In this document: piece by piece, positions 61,078 through 64,000 of the stretch
How positions within the stretch are numbered: the first letter of the stretch is position 1
How the letters are laid out: every line of letters begins with the position of its first letter
Assembly (NCBI GenBank): GCA_963931865.1
Contig: OZ007516.1
Location: 433,358-497,357, forward strand
Length of the DNA stretch: 64,000 nucleotides
Reading direction: 5' to 3'
Source of the DNA: Axinella damicornis
Taxonomy: Eukaryota; Porifera; Demospongiae; Axinellida; Axinellidae
The notes under the pieces: generated by a model
Told to the model about the DNA's origin: nothing
The model's input: only the letters and a program-made list of their open reading frames with translations
Database searches by the model: none
Made by a program: the position numbers and the translations under genes

Positions 61078-63048
61078 CTGTGAGCAATGGAACATGTACA
61101 TATAGCTCTTCAAATGGTTATGCATGAGCTACTAATGAAATTGAAAGTAACAGTACACACTATTACCTATAGAAAGGATACAACACAGTGAAGGCCACAT
61201 TTGGCACGTAAACTGGAAAGTAAATTGCTCGATAATTTATTAATTGTGCTTTCTTAAACTCCTGAACAATGGGCAAAAACGGTCCTAATGGGATTAGGCA
61301 TACATACCTGATGCACACGCTGTATCCACTTACTTTCTCATATAGTGCTCTTTGATTTGCCCGCGAACCTTCCTACTCTCACGTGCTATCACTCGTGCCT
61401 GTGTCAGAGGTAGAGAGAACTACTTCAAGTGCTGCCAGAGAATATCTACGTGCCAGTGTGAGCTGTGCAGGGACCCAATCAGAATGTGTGCATGATGTGC
61501 ACCTTCTGAACTGCCTGCTCTCTCTCCCTCAGAATCCCCTCGGACTTCTCCCTCTTCAGTTTGAGCTCCGTTGCAGTCTGCTGCATCCTCTCGTCTTCCT
61601 CCTCCATCACCCTGCACACACCGACACACACAGAGGAACATCGGCTGAGCCTTGTAATATTACACCAAGTCCTCACTGTCTTGGCTACATACTCAGACCC
61701 AGTTCTGGAGTGCTTGCAGGATAGAGGCCTGGGAATGGGGTTGGGTTCCCTGTGTGTACGTACATCTTCATCTTCTCTGAGTGTTCCTTCTCCCTCTCCA
61801 CTCTCCTGGAGTGGGTCGTCTGGCTCCTCACAGCCAGCATCCTCCGCCGCAGCTCCTCTGCCCTCTGTGTGCACTGGAGCAACCGGAACACAAGTGATAA
61901 CTACCCTCCATACAGAAGACCGGATAAATTATACTTCCCTTTCATATAATGATGCAAACAGCCTAGAATTACAGAGAAGCTGTCATGGACAGTGCACTCA
62001 CGACTCTGTTGTAAGCGTCCACTTCCCTCCGCCAGTCGTTCAGCTCATCCTCTATCCTATCCGCAGTGATTCTCCGCTGGACGGCATGCCGGTTTCGAGC
62101 ATCACTGTAAGAAAACACAATTCACATGCAGCTAGGTCTGTTGTGGAGCATATCCCACAGTGAAACACCAGAGGGAAGGCTGTGACCGAATGCTGACTGG
62201 GTGCGGCAGCCAGGTCAGTTGTGGAGCATATCCCACAGTGAAACACCAGAGGGAAGGCTGTGACCGAATGCTGACTGGGTGCGGCAGCCAGGTCAGTTGT
62301 GGAGCATATCCCACAGTGAAACACCAAAGGGAAGGCTGTGACCGAATGCTGACTGGGTGTGGCAGACGATGGAATTTCTTTTAGCAGTACTGTGGTTGAC
62401 ACCCATCCTTACTCCACTTGCAGCTTGTGACATACTTTACGTGGAGAATACTAGACAATAGGGCTACTAGTATTGCAGGCTACGAAAGTGGGTCTTATCC
62501 CGACAGCCAGTAATCACACACTGGAGAACGGCCTGGGAATGACATGGAATTGCTAGGAACGACGTGGAATTGCTAGGAACAGCCGGGGAATGGTCTGGCA
62601 ACAGCCTGGACTGGCCTGGGAATGGTCTGGGAATGGTCTGGGAATGGCCTGGCAACAGCCTGGAATGGACTAGTAATTGTGGCCTATAATTATATGAGCC
62701 AGTTGGTTACAGCTGCCATATGTAGAAGCAACCTACACAGAGTGTCTGATCTCAGCTTCTCTCTGCGACTGCTGAGTATAATATCTCTCCCTGGCCGATG
62801 CGAGCTTTCCTTCGACTGTGGCTCGCATCACCTCCTGGTCCTCCCTGTCCAGAGAAAGAGGACCATACAGTTTGAGGACCCCTTGTTAATGCTAATGAGA
62901 ACCCCCTGTTAAAGAGGACCCCTCACTAATGAGGGCACAATTTCGGACCTAAGGGTACAAGCTAGTCCCCTCACTGGTTCTGGGCTTCAACTTCAGCCTT
63001 CTTCCTCTCATAGCGATCCTTCTCTCTTTCTTTCCTCAACTGCCTCTT
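60978..63048 (-). CDS. Coiled-coil protein of unknown identity, last seven exons (5' end beyond window)
   Basis: Exons in transcript order: 62975-63048, 62737-62844, 62002-62104, 61764-61873, 61503-61611, 61334-61398, 60978-61077; stop TAG at 60978-60980. All junctions GT/AG with matching phases; about 222 residues seen. The sequence is a highly charged Arg/Glu/Lys helix (KRQLRKEREKDRYERKK, DWRREVDAYNRV, RRMLAVRSQTTHSRRVERE, MEEEDERMQQTATELKLKRE), then ARVIARESRKVRGQIKEHYM and a terminal motif NSFDRMAHEADMYASL before a Ser/Thr-rich tail. The regular acidic-basic pattern suggests a long single helix or coiled coil, as in many cytoskeletal or ciliary CCDC proteins. I do not recognise the family with confidence (a CCDC177-type protein is one thing to test). 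The upstream exons must lie beyond the minisatellite at 63095-64000. Confidence 0.8.
61334..61398 (-). CDS. Coiled-coil gene, sixth visible exon
   Basis: Acceptor TGACACAG|GCACGA, reads ARVIARESRKVRGQIKEHYM R, donor GAGAAA|GTAAGT, phase 2. A strong consensus donor. Confidence 0.75.
61503..61611 (-). CDS. Coiled-coil gene, fifth visible exon
   Basis: Acceptor GTGTGCAG|GGTGATG, reads VMEEEDERMQQTATELKLKR then EKSEGILREREQAVQK, donor CAGAAG|GTGCAC, phase 0. Confidence 0.78.
61764..61873 (-). CDS. Coiled-coil gene, fourth visible exon
   Basis: Acceptor TTGCTCCAG|TGCACA, reads CTQRAEELRRRMLAVRSQTT then HSRRVEREKEHSEKMK, donor AAGAT|GTACGT. Confidence 0.78.
62002..62104 (-). CDS. Coiled-coil gene, third visible exon
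   Basis: Acceptor TTCTTACAG|TGATGC, reads DARNRHAVQRRITADRIEDE then LNDWRREVDAYNRV, donor AGAGTC|GTGAGT. Confidence 0.78.
62134..62361. repeat. 77-bp tandem repeat, three copies
   Basis: Units contain TGTGGAGCATATCCCACAGT and GACCGAATGCTGACTGGGTG, nearly identical, so of recent origin. Intron of the coiled-coil gene. Confidence 0.94.
62525..62675. repeat. GGCCTGGGAATGG-type degenerate repeat
   Basis: Units TGGTCTGGGAATGG, GGCCTGGCAACAGCC and ATTGCTAGGAACGAC. Intron of the coiled-coil gene. Confidence 0.85.
62737..62844 (-). CDS. Coiled-coil gene, second visible exon
   Basis: Acceptor TCTGGACAG|GGAGGAC, reads EDQEVMRATVEGKLASARER then YYTQQSQREAEIRHS. Donor TCTGT|GTAGGT, chosen over TCT|GTGTAG because it fits the next exon. 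Confidence 0.75.
62975..63048 (-). CDS. Coiled-coil gene, first visible exon
   Basis: Acceptor GTTCCCAG|AAGAGG, reads KRQLRKEREKDRYERKKAEV then EAQN, donor AACCA|GTGAGG, phase 2. Confidence 0.78.
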
Positions 63049-63094
63049 CTGGGAACACATAGAAACAACTCACAGTGCTACAAGTCATCTTGCC

Positions 63095-64000
63095 AAGCTG
63101 GACACCATGCACGGGGAGCCACCATGCACGGGGAGCCACCATGCACGGGGAGCCACCATGCACGGGGAGCCACCATGCACGGGGAGCCACCATGCACGGG
63201 GAGCCACCATGCACGGGGAGCCACCATGCACGGGGAGCCACCATGGACGGGGAGCCACCTGCACGGGGAGCCACCTGCACGGGGAGTCACCATGCACGGG
63301 GAGCCACCTGCACGGGGAGCCACCATACGGGGAGCCACCTGCACGGGGAGCCACCTGCACGGGGAGCCACCTGCACGGGGAGCCACCATGCACGGGGAGC
63401 CACCTGCACGGGGAGCCACCTGCACGGGGAGCCACCTGCACGGGGAGCCACCTTGCACGGGGAGCCACCATGCACGGGGAGCCACCTTGCACGGGGAGCC
63501 ACCTGCACGGGGAGCCACCATGCACGGGGAGCCACCTGCACGGGGAGCCACCTGCACGGGGAGCCACCTGCACGGGGAGCCACCATGCACGGGGAGCCAC
63601 CTGCACGGGGAGCCACCTGCACGGGGAGCCACCTGCACGGGGAGCCACCTTGCACGGGGAGCCACCATGCACGGGGAGCCACCTTGCACGGGGAGCCACC
63701 TGCACGGGGAGCCACCATGCACGGGGAGCCACCTGCACGGGGAGCCACCTGCACGGGGAGCCACCATACGGGGAGCCACCATGCACGGGGAGCCACCTGC
63801 ACGGGGAGCCACCTGCACGGGGAGCCACCTGCACGGGGAGCCACCATGCACGGGGAGTCACCATACGGGGAGTCACCATGCACGGGAGTCACCATGCACG
63901 GGAGCCACCATGCACGGGAGCCACCATGCACGGGGAGCCACCATGCACGGGAGCCACCATGCACGGGAGCCACCATGCACGGGGAGCCACCATGCACGGG
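63095..64000. repeat. 17- to 19-bp minisatellite, over 45 copies, running off the right edge
   Basis: Units CATGCACGGGGAGCCAC with variants that lack AT or gain T. The long MVAPRAGGSP-type frames on the minus strand come from this array. It is probably intronic in the coiled-coil gene. Confidence 0.96.

Noticed and set aside
63085..63997. Minus-strand frames of 236-264 aa with GGSPCRWLPV repeats
   Set aside because: They translate the 17- to 19-bp minisatellite; shifts between frames follow unit-length variants.

Overview
The window is a stretch of metazoan nuclear genome. The genes are split by spliceosomal introns with GT/AG borders, and their products (golgin-245-type golgin, CDK5 activator, class I myosin of the MYO1D type) are animal proteins. 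The CDK5 activator points to an animal. The moderate intron sizes, short intergenic gaps and heavy load of intronic minisatellites and MITEs suggest an invertebrate, perhaps a sponge; that last step is a low-confidence guess. No bacterial, viral or CRISPR features were found.

Five genes were reconstructed by matching splice sites, reading phase and remembered family sequence. (1) 698-27627, minus: a complete 14-exon GOLGA4/golgin-245-like gene (about 2575 aa) with the N-terminal vesicle-capture motif, a 5.96-kb coiled-coil exon and a C-terminal GRIP domain spread over three exons. (2) 28240-29034, minus: a single-exon CDK5 activator (p35/p39-like) with a conserved Met-Gly-Thr myristoylation start. 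(3) 29852-60228, minus: a 20-exon unconventional myosin-Id-like gene (about 1005 aa, against 1006 in human), with motor, two IQ motifs and TH1 tail. One motor exon has an apparent 1-nt deletion, and one intron contains a 200-N assembly gap. (4) 60513-60791, plus: a two-exon, 69-aa LYR-motif protein strikingly like the human MIEF1 microprotein (AltMiD51), here an independent gene divergent from the myosin. (5) 60978-63048, minus: the 3' part (seven exons) of an unidentified coiled-coil protein whose 5' end lies beyond the window.

Layout: the myosin, CDK5 activator and golgin lie head-to-tail on the minus strand (60 kb to 0.7 kb). The LYR gene shares a roughly 285-bp bidirectional promoter region with the myosin and ends tail-to-tail with the coiled-coil gene. 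No functional operon is implied.

The most unusual structural feature is the intronic minisatellites. Several begin at a splice junction and repeat the junction itself. The clearest is a 38-bp array of about 23 copies at 1690-2553, made from the 3' end of the GRIP exon plus its splice donor. A second array repeats the donor of the golgin giant exon, and comparable arrays sit at several myosin donors. The DNA transposon remnants include a hAT-like element with a perfect 8-bp target duplication, a piggyBac-like element flanked by TTAA, two TA-flanked MITEs, a long-inverted-repeat MITE family and a very common hairpin element.
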